NCBI GenBank assembly: GCA_012523785.1
Contig: JAAYTH010000042.1
Location: forward strand, 1 to 37,810
Reading direction: 5' to 3'
Length of the DNA: 37,810 nt
From: Bacillota bacterium
GTDB taxonomy: Bacteria > Bacillota > DTU030
In this document: positions 18,995 through 28,436 of the stretch, one piece after another
Position numbering within the stretch: the stretch's first letter is position 1
Layout of the letters: each line of letters begins with the position of its first letter
Notes under the pieces: generated by a model
The model's input: only the letters and a program-made list of their open reading frames with translations
Told to the model about the DNA's origin: nothing
Databases searched by the model: none
Made by a program: the position numbers and the translations under genes

Positions 18995-19423
18995 GTGAAG
19001 ATACTGCGCCTTCTTGATTTGCGGGAACAGCAGGAACAACAAGCCAAGGGTATCTTCAGTCAAAATCTTGCTTACTGGAAACTGGAACTAGGCCGCCTTG
19101 ACAATTTAAAGAAGGAGTTATTACAGGTGGAAGGTTTGCTCCATGAGCACGAAAAACTCCGCGTTAATATATGGCAACAGTATGCAAAATACCTTACAAA
19201 ACTCCGGGATATGATTAAAACCCAAAAACAGCAGGTGGAGAAAAAAAGGGGTGATATGGAGAAGGCCCGTTTGCATTGGGAAAAATGCCGCACAGAAAAG
19301 GAAAAAATGGAGGTGCTCTTGAAAAAGCGAGCAGAGATAAAAAGGGAAAGGGAAAAAACAATGGCGCAGAACGAGTTGGATGAAATTGGCCGTGCAATCA
19401 TTTTACGGGGTATAAAAGCATAA
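18995..19423 (+). CDS. fliJ: Flagellar export chaperone FliJ
   Basis: Coiled-coil, 142 aa, directly after fliI; LRLLDLREQQEQQAKG; GTG start. Confidence 0.88.
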   Translation: MKILRLLDLREQQEQQAKGIFSQNLAYWKLELGRLDNLKKELLQVEGLLHEHEKLRVNIWQQYAKYLTKLRDMIKTQKQQVEKKRGDMEKARLHWEKCRTEKEKMEVLLKKRAEIKREREKTMAQNELDEIGRAIILRGIKA

Positions 19424-19446
19424 AGTATCGCTGGAGGTACACTTTT

Positions 19447-20019
19447 ATGGCAATGGCCGTCTGGCAAAAAAAGGGCTTGCGAATCATATGCATTGGAATA
19501 ATAATCCTCATATTGTTAGGCATTATAACCAGCTTGACGGTTCTTCTTCTGGACTACTTTAACATCGTTGATGTGGAGATATTGAAAACAAATTTACTAC
19601 AAGTATTTCACACTAATGAAGCCGACGGGAAAAATGCCGAGGAAGATCCCGTGGATAATGAATTGCAGGTACTTGGGGAAAAAATTGTCGAGCTAGAGCA
19701 GGAGAATATCTCCTTGCGGGATGAGGTTAAACAAAAGAGCAATGAGGTCTTGGAACTCATACAAGAATTGGATCAACTGCAAACAAAACTAGTGGAACTG
19801 GAAAATGAAAAACAATCTAAAACGCGGGTTGCGGAAATCTATAAAAAAATGCGTCCCCAGCAGGCTGCCGCCATCCTAGAAAAACTTACGGAAGAAGAAG
19901 CCCTGGCAATTCTAAAGATTTTAGATGCACAACAAGTAAGCCAGATCATGGCCCAATTGGATCCCAATCGGGCGGCTACCCTGACCCGGGGAATGAATAA
20001 CCCGAAGGGAGGTGATTAA
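19447..20019 (+). CDS. MotE/YlxF-like protein (TM helix, coiled coil, MgtE_N-type repeats)
   Basis: N-terminal TM; C-terminal KMRPQQAAAILEKLTEEEALAILKILDAQQVSQIMAQLDPNRAATLTRGM; conserved position between fliJ and fliK. Confidence 0.87.
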   Translation: MAMAVWQKKGLRIICIGIIILILLGIITSLTVLLLDYFNIVDVEILKTNLLQVFHTNEADGKNAEEDPVDNELQVLGEKIVELEQENISLRDEVKQKSNEVLELIQELDQLQTKLVELENEKQSKTRVAEIYKKMRPQQAAAILEKLTEEEALAILKILDAQQVSQIMAQLDPNRAATLTRGMNNPKGGD

Positions 20020-21151
20020 AATAGACCTTTTGCAAATAACAGCTAGCCCAATAATGACCCCTAAACTGGAGCTTGAAGAGGAAAAGCCGGGGGCAATTTC
20101 CACTGCCTTTGCCTTACTTCTGTCTGCCTTGCTAGGAGACCAATCTGAATTGCTTTTGTTGAATGAAACAACTGGACAAGCCCTGCTGGAGGGCCATAAC
20201 AATTTGCTGCCAGTAAATGAAGAAACTATACCACTCCTGGCCGAAGGGCAGCCAGAACAGTCGGATGTAAATGCCATATTTGAAACTATAATACCAAACA
20301 TGACTAAGGAAGAAAATGAAACCAAGGCAGCCTATTTGGGAGATACGGACACAGTATCCAGCTTACAGGCAGATGATGAAACCGATGACAGGATGCCAGA
20401 TATACTGCCCGGGGAAGACAAATCTAATGTGGAAGTTTCATTGCATAGACAGGAATATATCCAGGAATTACCCCCAGACAAAATCGAACTATCGGAGCAA
20501 GCTGATAGCAACAAGGACCCTTTAGAGAAGAGTATAAACCGGGGGCAATCAGGAGTCACAAAGCCTAAAATTAGCCTAGCCGAAGAGGAAAAGGAAACAA
20601 CCGGCAAGGGTAATTTAGATTTTCCTTCCTTCCTTGACGATTCCAATTCTTCTTCCATATTGACCACAGAGGTTGAATCCAAAATCCAACCCCAGCAGGA
20701 AACATTGGAAGCACCCACCATTGAAGTCAACAGTGATGACCTTGTGGAAAAGCTTGTGTCTAAGGTGAAAATGGTACAAGAGCAGGGTGAGACCCAGCTG
20801 GAAATTCAATTAAAACCGGAATATCTGGGAAAATTGCGGTTAGAGTTTCTCTATAGGGAAGGAAAGGTTTCCACCCATCTAGTAACTAAAAACCCCCAGG
20901 TAAGGGAGCTACTCCTCAGCCACCTGCCTGAATTGCGCGAAACCCTTAACCAGCAGAGTGTCCTGCAAGAAAATATGGACATAGATGTCTTTGTTGATCA
21001 ACAAGGTGTGGGACATGAAACCAGCGGCCAAGAATATAACGGAAACAAACAGCAACCCATTAAAACACTTCCCCCGGAAGTGAAGGGTAATAATAGCCGG
21101 ATATATTCTGATGTGGAATTAACAGTCGCCGGACTTAATTACTTGATTTAG
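20012..21151 (+). CDS. fliK: Flagellar hook-length control protein FliK
   Basis: C-terminal Flg_hook domain GETQLEIQLKPEYLGKLRLEFLYREGKVSTHLVTKNPQVRELLLSHLPELRETL; GTG start overlapping the upstream stop. Confidence 0.9.
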   Translation: MIKIDLLQITASPIMTPKLELEEEKPGAISTAFALLLSALLGDQSELLLLNETTGQALLEGHNNLLPVNEETIPLLAEGQPEQSDVNAIFETIIPNMTKEENETKAAYLGDTDTVSSLQADDETDDRMPDILPGEDKSNVEVSLHRQEYIQELPPDKIELSEQADSNKDPLEKSINRGQSGVTKPKISLAEEEKETTGKGNLDFPSFLDDSNSSSILTTEVESKIQPQQETLEAPTIEVNSDDLVEKLVSKVKMVQEQGETQLEIQLKPEYLGKLRLEFLYREGKVSTHLVTKNPQVRELLLSHLPELRETLNQQSVLQENMDIDVFVDQQGVGHETSGQEYNGNKQQPIKTLPPEVKGNNSRIYSDVELTVAGLNYLI

Positions 21152-21206
21152 AACCTTTGGATCATCTAGATGTGATTTTATGACTTTCTATAGGAGGTGA
21201 TAAAAG

Positions 21207-21659
21207 ATGTATATAAACAGCAGCACCGGTACTTCAAGCTCATCCCATGACAACAAACTAGATCAAAAAGAGAAGCCCTTGGGCAGCTTGGACAATTTCT
21301 TAAAACTATTCTTGTCCCAAATTCAATACCAGGACCCCCTTAATCCAGTCCAAGACCATGAATTTATTGCCCAGCTGGCCCAATTCTCCCAGCTTGAAGC
21401 CACACAAGCAACCAATGATCACTTAAGCGACATTAGTATGCTGTTAAAAAGCAATTTATCCTACCAGGGACTAGAGCTTTTGGGTAAAGAAGTATATTTC
21501 CAAAGCGAAGACGGTATCTCCTTTGGCCTAGTGACGGGTATCAGCTATGAAAGCCAATGGCCCTCCCTTCTGGTGAATGGACAGGCCGTTGATATAGGAC
21601 AGATACTACAAATAAACACTGCCCCGTCGACGGAAGGGGGAGAAGATGGTGTCCAATAG
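21207..21659 (+). CDS. flgD: Flagellar hook assembly (capping) protein FlgD
   Basis: LGSLDNFLKLFLSQIQYQDPLNPVQDHEFIAQLAQFSQLEATQATNDHLSDI. Confidence 0.96.
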   Translation: MYINSSTGTSSSSHDNKLDQKEKPLGSLDNFLKLFLSQIQYQDPLNPVQDHEFIAQLAQFSQLEATQATNDHLSDISMLLKSNLSYQGLELLGKEVYFQSEDGISFGLVTGISYESQWPSLLVNGQAVDIGQILQINTAPSTEGGEDGVQ

Positions 21660-22032
21660 AATTCATCATAACCCACGGCCGATACTTCCCTTAGATCAAA
21701 GACCGAAGGCGCCTGAAAGAAAAATTAGGCCCCCGGCCGGGGAAGATTTCAAAGCAATTTTGGAACGGGTGCAAGGGGAGATCAGATTCTCCCATCATGC
21801 CTTAGAACGTTTGCAAAAAAGAGATATAGCCCTAACTGCCAATAATATCAACAGTTTGCAGAAGGCAATGGCCAGAGCAGCTGATAAAGGGGCCAGGGAA
21901 TCACTGGTTCTGCTGGATAAGTTGGCCTTTGTTGTCAGCATCAAAAATAAGACTGTTATCACCGCCCTGGATGACAAAAGTATGCGGGAGCATGTCTTTA
22001 CAAACATTGACAGTGCCGTCATAATCAAATAG
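21646..22032 (+). CDS. TIGR02530-like flagellar operon protein
   Basis: FKAILERVQGEIRFSHHALERLQKRDIALTANNINSLQKAMARAADKGARESLVLLDKLAFVVSIKNKTVITALD; position flgD-X-flgE. Confidence 0.88.
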   Translation: MVSNRIHHNPRPILPLDQRPKAPERKIRPPAGEDFKAILERVQGEIRFSHHALERLQKRDIALTANNINSLQKAMARAADKGARESLVLLDKLAFVVSIKNKTVITALDDKSMREHVFTNIDSAVIIK

Positions 22033-22088
22033 GGGCCGGACCTCACTTGTGGAGGCCCCTTTACAAGCCGCTGAATGACTGAAGCGGC
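22031..22088 (+). promoter_or_regulatory. Two tandem hairpins in flgE leader
   Basis: AGGGGCC…GGCCCCT (22031-22060, then TTTAC) and GCCGCT (22067-22072)/AGCGGC (22083-22088) just upstream of the flgE SD. Confidence 0.5.
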
Positions 22089-22107
22089 GGGAAAGGGAGG
22101 TAATAGA

Positions 22108-23310
22108 ATGCTGCGTTCTATGTTTTCTGCAGTATCAGGATTGAGAAATCACCAGACCAGTATGGATGTAATTGGCCACAATATCGCCAATGTCAATACC
22201 CCGGGCTTTAAGCGTAGCCGGGTTACATTTCAAGAGGCCTTGAGCCAAAATATGCAGGGTGCCAGCCGACCGGAGGCCGGGCGGGGGGGCACCAACCCCA
22301 TGCAGGTAGGTTTGGGGATGAATGTCGGTTCCATAGACACCTTCCACACCCAGGGAGGGTTACAGGGTACCGGACGCATTACTGACCTGGCCATTGACGG
22401 AGAGGGGTTCTTTGTCCTCCGGGGGGTTGGTGACAGCCATCAATACACCCGGGCCGGTTCCTTTGGCTGGGATGCCAGTGGTATGTTAGTAAACGGAGCC
22501 GGGCAAATAGTTCAAGGGCAGCGTTTTGACCCGGTAACGGAAACATGGGGCCAAGAAATAGGTGACATAAGGCTCCATGGTGAAGACCAACAGGCCCCAC
22601 CCCGGAAAACGGAGAAAATCACCTTTTCCGGTAATTTGGCAGCAGATGGCGACAAATATATCCGCAGTATAACTGTTTTCGATAATTTGGGCACGGCCCG
22701 GGATATAACCTTTACTTTTACCAAGGATGAAGGCGAGGAACTTAAGTGGACAATAGATACAAATGTTGAAAACGGATCTGTGGAAATAGAATTTGATGAA
22801 AACGGAAAGTATACCATGAACGGTGACCCCCTAGTCATCAGCAACATCGAGGGCTTCGGTGATAGTAGCATCACCCTGGATTTTTCCGCCGTCACCCAAT
22901 ATGCCGCCAAGGGGGAATCATACATGGAACTGGACCAGGACGGTTATCCCCACGGTGACTTGGTGGAAGTGTCAATTGACACCGGAGGGGTAGTTACAGG
23001 GGTTTATTCCAATGGTTCCAGCCGCCCCCTATCCCGCTTGGCCCTGGCCACCTTCACCAACCCCGAGGGACTGGCCAACCTGGGGCATACCCTCTTTGGT
23101 GAATCCAATAACTCGGGCCCGGCCCAGATAGGATTAGCCGGGCAGGGATCTTTGGGCTCCATAAGCCCCAGCTCCTTGGAAATGTCCAATGTAGATCTGG
23201 CCCAGGAGTTTACGGATATGATCATCACCCAACGGGGCTTCCAGGCTAATTCCCGCATAATTACCACCTCTGATGAACTGTTGCAAGAACTCGTCAATTT
23301 GAAACGATAA
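22108..23310 (+). CDS. flgE: Flagellar hook protein FlgE
   Basis: MLRSMFSAVSGLRNHQTSMDVIGHNIANVNTPGFKRSRVTFQEALSQ; C-terminal LEMSNVDLAQEFTDMIITQRGFQANSRIITTSDELLQELVNLKR; ATG 22108 after GGGAGG. Confidence 0.97.
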   Translation: MLRSMFSAVSGLRNHQTSMDVIGHNIANVNTPGFKRSRVTFQEALSQNMQGASRPEAGRGGTNPMQVGLGMNVGSIDTFHTQGGLQGTGRITDLAIDGEGFFVLRGVGDSHQYTRAGSFGWDASGMLVNGAGQIVQGQRFDPVTETWGQEIGDIRLHGEDQQAPPRKTEKITFSGNLAADGDKYIRSITVFDNLGTARDITFTFTKDEGEELKWTIDTNVENGSVEIEFDENGKYTMNGDPLVISNIEGFGDSSITLDFSAVTQYAAKGESYMELDQDGYPHGDLVEVSIDTGGVVTGVYSNGSSRPLSRLALATFTNPEGLANLGHTLFGESNNSGPAQIGLAGQGSLGSISPSSLEMSNVDLAQEFTDMIITQRGFQANSRIITTSDELLQELVNLKR

Positions 23311-23334
23311 ATATAGAAATAGATAAGGAAAGAA

Positions 23335-23381
23335 GGGGTGGGACTGTCAGCCTAGGTCCCACCCCCTATAAAAACGGGGTG
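23335..23381 (+). promoter_or_regulatory. Mutually exclusive hairpins in flgE-motA gap overlapping motA SD
   Basis: GGGGTGGGAC (23335-23344)/GTCCCACCCC (23356-23365) perfect 10-bp stem; alternative CACCCC (23360-23365)/GGGGTG (23376-23381), the latter lying 5 nt before motA ATG 23387. Confidence 0.55.
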
Positions 23382-23386
23382 AAGGA

Positions 23387-24196
23387 ATGGATATAGCAAC
23401 AATTACTGGCATTGTGGTGGGTATTGGTTTAATAGTAGGTGCCATTCTTTCCAGCGGAAGTTTAACAACATTCTGGGATGTGCCCTCAATGATGATCACC
23501 ATTGGCGGCACCCTGGCAGGTACCTTTATCAATTACCCCATGAGTCAAATCATTAGTGTTATAAAGGTACTCCGCAATGCCTTCCGTAAGGACCTAATGA
23601 GGCCCGCCTCAGTTATTAACCTACTGGTTTCCTTTGCCGACAAAGCCCGGCGAGAAGGGTTATTAGCCCTGGAAGAAGAAGCGGAAAATACCGATGACGA
23701 TTTCTTTAAAAAGGGAATACAGCTGGTGGTCGATGGCTCTGATCCAGAATTGGTCCGCAATATCTTAGAAACAGAACTGGCCTTTTTGGAAGAACGGCAC
23801 CGATCCGGGCAGGGCATATTTACCACCATGGGATCCTTGGCACCGGCCTTTGGCATGGTGGGTACCTTGATCGGCCTTATCAACATGTTGCGGGAACTGG
23901 AAACACCGGAGAATATAGGGCCCAGCATGGCCCTGGCCCTAATAACCACTTTTTACGGTGTTCTCTTCGCAAATTTAATCTGCATCCCGGTGGCGGGAAA
24001 ACTGGCCATTAGGAGCGAACAGGAGGTATTGATAAAGGAATTGATCATTGAAGGTGTCTTGTCTATACAGGCGGGAGAAAACCCCCGTATTGTCGAGGAA
24101 AAGCTAAAGGCCTTCCTAGCCCCCGATGATCGTGCTATGCTGCAGACCGAACGGGATATGCGGAAGGTGGGAGAGCATGATGGCGAAATATTCTAG
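23387..24196 (+). CDS. motA: Flagellar stator protein MotA (PomA/MotP-like)
   Basis: Four TM segments; TTMGSLAPAFGMVGTLIGLINMLRELETPENIGPSMALALITTFYGVLFANLICIPVAGKL. Confidence 0.95.
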   Translation: MDIATITGIVVGIGLIVGAILSSGSLTTFWDVPSMMITIGGTLAGTFINYPMSQIISVIKVLRNAFRKDLMRPASVINLLVSFADKARREGLLALEEEAENTDDDFFKKGIQLVVDGSDPELVRNILETELAFLEERHRSGQGIFTTMGSLAPAFGMVGTLIGLINMLRELETPENIGPSMALALITTFYGVLFANLICIPVAGKLAIRSEQEVLIKELIIEGVLSIQAGENPRIVEEKLKAFLAPDDRAMLQTERDMRKVGEHDGEIF

Positions 24197-24950
24197 AAGG
24201 AATAAGAATAGGGAAGCACCTGAAACTGGAACTTGGCTGCTGACCTATAGTGATATGGTAACACTTCTCCTGACCTTTTTTGTCCTTTTATTTACCTTCT
24301 CCTCCTTGGATGTAACAAAATTCCAAGCAGTTCTCCATTCCCTACAAGATGCTCTGGGCCTTTTGGAAGCCGGGACAACCCTGGAAATTGATTATGAACC
24401 TACCAGTATGCCCGGGGAAAGGGATATGGAGTGGGAGGCAGAGCAACTCCGGCTAGAGGGATTATTAGCAAAATTGGAGGAAATTGTTGAAGAACAGGGC
24501 CTGGATGAACAAATTTTAATTTCCCTAGAAGAGAGGGGCTTAGTAGTGCGCTTTTTAGATAGTGTCCTCTTTGATCTTGGAAGTGCAGAACTGAGGGAAG
24601 ATGCATTGGAAATATTAGCTAGTGTCGTTGAGGTATTAAAGGGACTCCCCAACCACATCCGGGCCGAGGGGCATACAGATGACCTGCCTATCAATACCTA
24701 TCGCTATCCATCCAATTGGGAATTATCCAGTGCCCGGGCAACCTCGGTGATACGGGCTCTGCTGGAATCCTACCCTTTTCCACCGGCACAATTGGGAGTA
24801 GCTGGGTATGGTGAATACCGGCCCATTGCCCCCAATCAACCCGGAGGGCAGCCCTTAAACCGAAGGGTGGATTTGGTGGTATTGAGGGAAACCTTAAGTA
24901 TTGGAGAACCCAGCGTTGAGATGCAGGAAGAGGAGGGTGGTTGGGAATGA
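24180..24950 (+). CDS. motB: Flagellar stator protein MotB (OmpA/MotB peptidoglycan-binding domain)
   Basis: TWLLTYSDMVTLLLTFFVLLFTFSSLD single TM with ion-coupling Asp; ANHIRAEGHTDDLPIN-type OmpA domain. Confidence 0.95.
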   Translation: MAKYSRRNKNREAPETGTWLLTYSDMVTLLLTFFVLLFTFSSLDVTKFQAVLHSLQDALGLLEAGTTLEIDYEPTSMPGERDMEWEAEQLRLEGLLAKLEEIVEEQGLDEQILISLEERGLVVRFLDSVLFDLGSAELREDALEILASVVEVLKGLPNHIRAEGHTDDLPINTYRYPSNWELSSARATSVIRALLESYPFPPAQLGVAGYGEYRPIAPNQPGGQPLNRRVDLVVLRETLSIGEPSVEMQEEEGGWE

Positions 24951-25396
24951 GTAATGGAGTAAGAAATACCGGGGGAAAATGGCAGCGCCTATTGATGATA
25001 ACTCTCTTGGCACTGTGCCTTGTTTTAGGCGGTGTTTATGGGACAATTCGTTATATGGCATTACATGCAAATCCAGCTGATCCACCCCCCCTTGGCCCCA
25101 TGTACGATTTAGAACCCTTCTATGTAAATTTAGGTGGAGGCCAGAGTAGAAACACGCTAAAGATTGTCCTTGCCCTCAACCTAACCCGTTCCAAAGTGGA
25201 AAAGGAAATAGAAAAGCATGAACCGATAATAAGGGATGAGATCATTTCTGTACTACGGGGCAAAAATGCTTCTGAACTTCAGGAACAATGCAATTATCAA
25301 GAATTGAAAACAGAGCTTAAAAACCGGTTAAACCGTATTTTACCGGATGAATATATTAATGCCGTCTATTTTACAGAGTTTCTTATTTCCCACTGA
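24947..25396 (+). CDS. fliL: Flagellar basal body-associated protein FliL
   Basis: Single TM followed by LGPMYDLEPFYVNLGGGQSRNTLKIVLALNLTRSKVEKEIEKHEPIIRDEIISVLRGKNASEL. Confidence 0.93.
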   Translation: MSNGVRNTGGKWQRLLMITLLALCLVLGGVYGTIRYMALHANPADPPPLGPMYDLEPFYVNLGGGQSRNTLKIVLALNLTRSKVEKEIEKHEPIIRDEIISVLRGKNASELQEQCNYQELKTELKNRLNRILPDEYINAVYFTEFLISH

Positions 25397-25415
25397 CACC
25401 AAGGAGTGGAGTACT

Positions 25416-26411
25416 ATGCAAGATATCTTATCACAGCAAGAAATTGATGATCTCTTGGCCAGTATTTCTACTGGAGATATGTCTGCGGAAAAAATCGAAG
25501 AACAGCAGGCGGAAGGAAAGGTACAGCCCTATGACTTCCGCCGTCCCAATCGCTTTTCTAAGGATCAAGTTCGCACCCTGGAAATGATACATGAAAACTT
25601 TGCCCGCTTGTTATCCACTTTCTTTTCCGCCCACCTGCGTACAGCCGTCGAAGTTAAGCTCCTATCGGTACAGGAGCTATCTTATGACGAGTTTATCCGT
25701 TCTCTTCTCAACCCCACGGTAATGGCCCTTTTTCAAATTGAAGGTCTAAGGGGAGAGATGCTCATGGAATTTAATCCTGTTTTGGCATTTAGCATCCTTG
25801 AGCGCCTCCTGGGGGGAAAGAGTGATGGGGGGGAGCAGAAACGTGCCTTAACTGAAATTGAACAGACAATAATACTGCGCTTGACCAGACAAGTGGTCAG
25901 AGTATTAGGTGAAGCCTGGAGTAACATCTTATCAATAGAGGGGCGCGTTGGACGACTCGAAACTAACCCATTATTTGTCCACATAGTGGCCGGGAATGAG
26001 ATGGTTGCTTTGGTATCCCTGGAAATAAATATTAATGGGGCCTATGGATTGATGAATCTCTGTTTCCCCTATATTCTATTAAAACCCATTACGGGAAAAT
26101 TAAGTGCCCGTTATTGGTTTTCCAGTTCCGGACAAGAAGGGGTACAAGCTACTGAACAAAAAAATATTATACAAAGAATCGGCAACTCCCTTATCCCAAT
26201 AGTAGTAGAAATAGGACGAACAACCATTACTACGGGGGAATTATTGCATTTACAGAAGGGTGATGTCATTGCCTTGGACAGTAAGGTAGCCGGGGAGGCA
26301 GATGTGTTAATTGTAGATCGCCCGAAATTTTATGCCCGCCCGGGAATGGTGGGCGATAAATTAGCAGTAGTAATTACCGACGTGCGAAGGGAGGAAGATG
26401 GCAATGGGTAA
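25416..26411 (+). CDS. fliM: Flagellar motor switch protein FliM
   Basis: ILSQQEIDDLLASI CheY-P-binding N-terminus; YDFRRPNRFSKDQVRTLEMIHENFARLLSTFFSAHLR. Confidence 0.97.
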   Translation: MQDILSQQEIDDLLASISTGDMSAEKIEEQQAEGKVQPYDFRRPNRFSKDQVRTLEMIHENFARLLSTFFSAHLRTAVEVKLLSVQELSYDEFIRSLLNPTVMALFQIEGLRGEMLMEFNPVLAFSILERLLGGKSDGGEQKRALTEIEQTIILRLTRQVVRVLGEAWSNILSIEGRVGRLETNPLFVHIVAGNEMVALVSLEININGAYGLMNLCFPYILLKPITGKLSARYWFSSSGQEGVQATEQKNIIQRIGNSLIPIVVEIGRTTITTGELLHLQKGDVIALDSKVAGEADVLIVDRPKFYARPGMVGDKLAVVITDVRREEDGNG

Positions 26412-27465
26412 TCATTTGCTTTCCCAGGAGGAAATAGATGCTCTTTTGAAAAAAGAACCGGCCCCGGATGATGTTGCGATACTTACCCCGGAAGAAGTAG
26501 ACGCTCTGGGGGAAATTGGGAATATATCCATGGGAACTGCTGCTACAACATTATCGCAGATCATTGGCCATAGGGTAAGAATTACTACTCCCACTGTCTC
26601 CATCATTGACAAGGGGACATTTACCCAAGACTATCCACTACCACATCTCACCATTGAGGTCCAATACAGCCAAGGGCTGGAAGGAATGAATATTTTTATT
26701 ATGGGGGAACGGGATGCATATATAATAGCCCAGTTAATGCTGGGTCAAGAACCAGAAGAAAAATTTGAGCTGGATGAAATCCGCCTCAGTGCAATTGGTG
26801 AGGCAATGAACCAGATGATGGGGTCGGCGGCGACTGCGGTCTCAACTATGTTCGATAAAGTTGTCACTATTATGCCTCCCCAAGTGGAATTGGTTGATTT
26901 TGCCGCTAAAGATTTGGAAGATATTTTGCCCGCTAGTGCTGACACAAATATAGTCAAGGTTAGTTTCGACCTCACTATTGAGGGGCTGATAGACAGTAAA
27001 ATAATGCAGATGGTTCCCATTCCCTTTGCCAGGGGTATGGTTAAAACCTTGATGGGGCCTACTATTACACCCAAACCCGCCCTAACTAGGAAAAAAATGG
27101 CGACTACAGATAGTAAGTCCCCGGAACATGTGTTACAAGAAGAGTCTGTAGTGGTCCAACCGGTACATTTTGCCCCCCTTAAATCCCAAACAACTGGAGG
27201 AAGTCAAGGGAACATGGAACTTTTGCTTGATATTCCCCTAGAAGTGTCTGTAGAGCTGGGAAGGACTAAACGAGTACTTAAAGAGATCCTGGCCCTTGGG
27301 GTCGGATCTATCCTGGAGCTGGATAATTTAGCCGGTGAGCCTGTAGATATTCTGGTCAATGGGACACTGATAGCCCATGGAGAGGTAGTAGTAATTGGCG
27401 AAAATTTCGGGGTGAGGGTAACAAATATAGTCGGATTGCAGGAACGGGTGAAAACCCTGCAATAA
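26398..27465 (+). CDS. fliY: Flagellar motor switch phosphatase FliY (CheC-like + FliN domains)
   Basis: LLSQEEIDALLK N-terminus, CheC-type ALGEIGNISMGTAATTLSQ and IGEAMNQMMGSAATAVS, C-terminal FliN LLDIPLEVSVELGRTKRVLKEILALGVGSILELDNLAGEPVDILVNGTLIAHGEVVVIGENFGVRVTNI. Confidence 0.96.
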   Translation: MAMGNHLLSQEEIDALLKKEPAPDDVAILTPEEVDALGEIGNISMGTAATTLSQIIGHRVRITTPTVSIIDKGTFTQDYPLPHLTIEVQYSQGLEGMNIFIMGERDAYIIAQLMLGQEPEEKFELDEIRLSAIGEAMNQMMGSAATAVSTMFDKVVTIMPPQVELVDFAAKDLEDILPASADTNIVKVSFDLTIEGLIDSKIMQMVPIPFARGMVKTLMGPTITPKPALTRKKMATTDSKSPEHVLQEESVVVQPVHFAPLKSQTTGGSQGNMELLLDIPLEVSVELGRTKRVLKEILALGVGSILELDNLAGEPVDILVNGTLIAHGEVVVIGENFGVRVTNIVGLQERVKTLQ

Positions 27466-27502
27466 TAAGGGCTAATTTAAATATGGCTAAGGAGGATTGC
27501 AC

Positions 27503-27865
27503 ATGGGGCAAAAAATTCTGGTTGTGGATGATGCCGCCTTTATGCGCATGATGCTTAAAGATATTTTGACAAAAAACAATTTCCAGGTCGTCGGCGAAGC
27601 AGGAGATGGAAAAAAGGCGGTGGAAGATTATAAGGAATTAAAACCCGATCTGGTTACAATGGATATCACCATGCCCGAAATGGACGGAATTGAAGCTGTA
27701 AAACAAATCAGGGCAATTGATCCCAATGCACGGGTTGTTATGTGCAGTGCCATGGGACAGCAGGCTATGGTCATTGATGCCATTCGGGCCGGGGCCCTGG
27801 ATTTTATTGTAAAACCTTTTCAGCCTGAACGGGTTGTTGAAGCAGTCCGCAAGGCTTTGAGGTAG
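27503..27865 (+). CDS. cheY: Chemotaxis response regulator CheY
   Basis: KILVVDDAAFMRMMLKDIL… DLVTMDITMPEMDG … VVMCSAMGQQ … DFIVKPF receiver residues. Confidence 0.96.
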   Translation: MGQKILVVDDAAFMRMMLKDILTKNNFQVVGEAGDGKKAVEDYKELKPDLVTMDITMPEMDGIEAVKQIRAIDPNARVVMCSAMGQQAMVIDAIRAGALDFIVKPFQPERVVEAVRKALR

Positions 27866-27875
27866 GGTAAAGGAA

Positions 27876-28436
27876 ATGGATAGGTTAAATTTTCGTATCG
27901 TTGTCATTATGGCTTGTTTATTTCTGTGCTGCAACAGTCTCGCCGCTGCGGCCAATGAAGATGAATATCTCCCTTCATATAGTGGCCCAGAAGAACCGGG
28001 GGCAATAAACCCACTTTCAATGTTGGGTCGGCTCTTTTTCTCCCTAGTCGTCGTCATTACCTTATTTTATATTTCCGCCAAATTTTTAAAATCCAAGTGG
28101 GGCAGTTCAACGGCGGCGGTGCACATGGCAATTTTGGATCGACTGGTATTGGGGGTTAATAAAGATATATATATTGTCCGTTTGGGTCAGGACTACCTAG
28201 TTTTGGGTGTAACGGGGGAAAATATTTCACTTCTGCAAAAGGTGGAGGAACCAGACTTATTAACTGAATTACAAATGCAGCAAGAAGTGGGGGAGGGGGC
28301 ATTTGAAAAAATCCTTTCCCGCCAGGGTGAAGGCAAATTTCTTTCCTTATCGGCCCTGGAAGCCCGTCTGGCCGGGGCTAAGAAAACAAATAGTACCGGG
28401 GAAAAGTCGCCACGGGGAAAGGAGCGAAACCAATAA
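27876..28436 (+). CDS. fliO: Flagellar biosynthetic protein FliO/FliZ
   Basis: Signal/TM plus MAILDRLVLGVNKDIYIVRLGQDYLVLGVTGENISLLQKVEEPD; directly upstream of fliP. Confidence 0.9.
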   Translation: MDRLNFRIVVIMACLFLCCNSLAAAANEDEYLPSYSGPEEPGAINPLSMLGRLFFSLVVVITLFYISAKFLKSKWGSSTAAVHMAILDRLVLGVNKDIYIVRLGQDYLVLGVTGENISLLQKVEEPDLLTELQMQQEVGEGAFEKILSRQGEGKFLSLSALEARLAGAKKTNSTGEKSPRGKERNQ

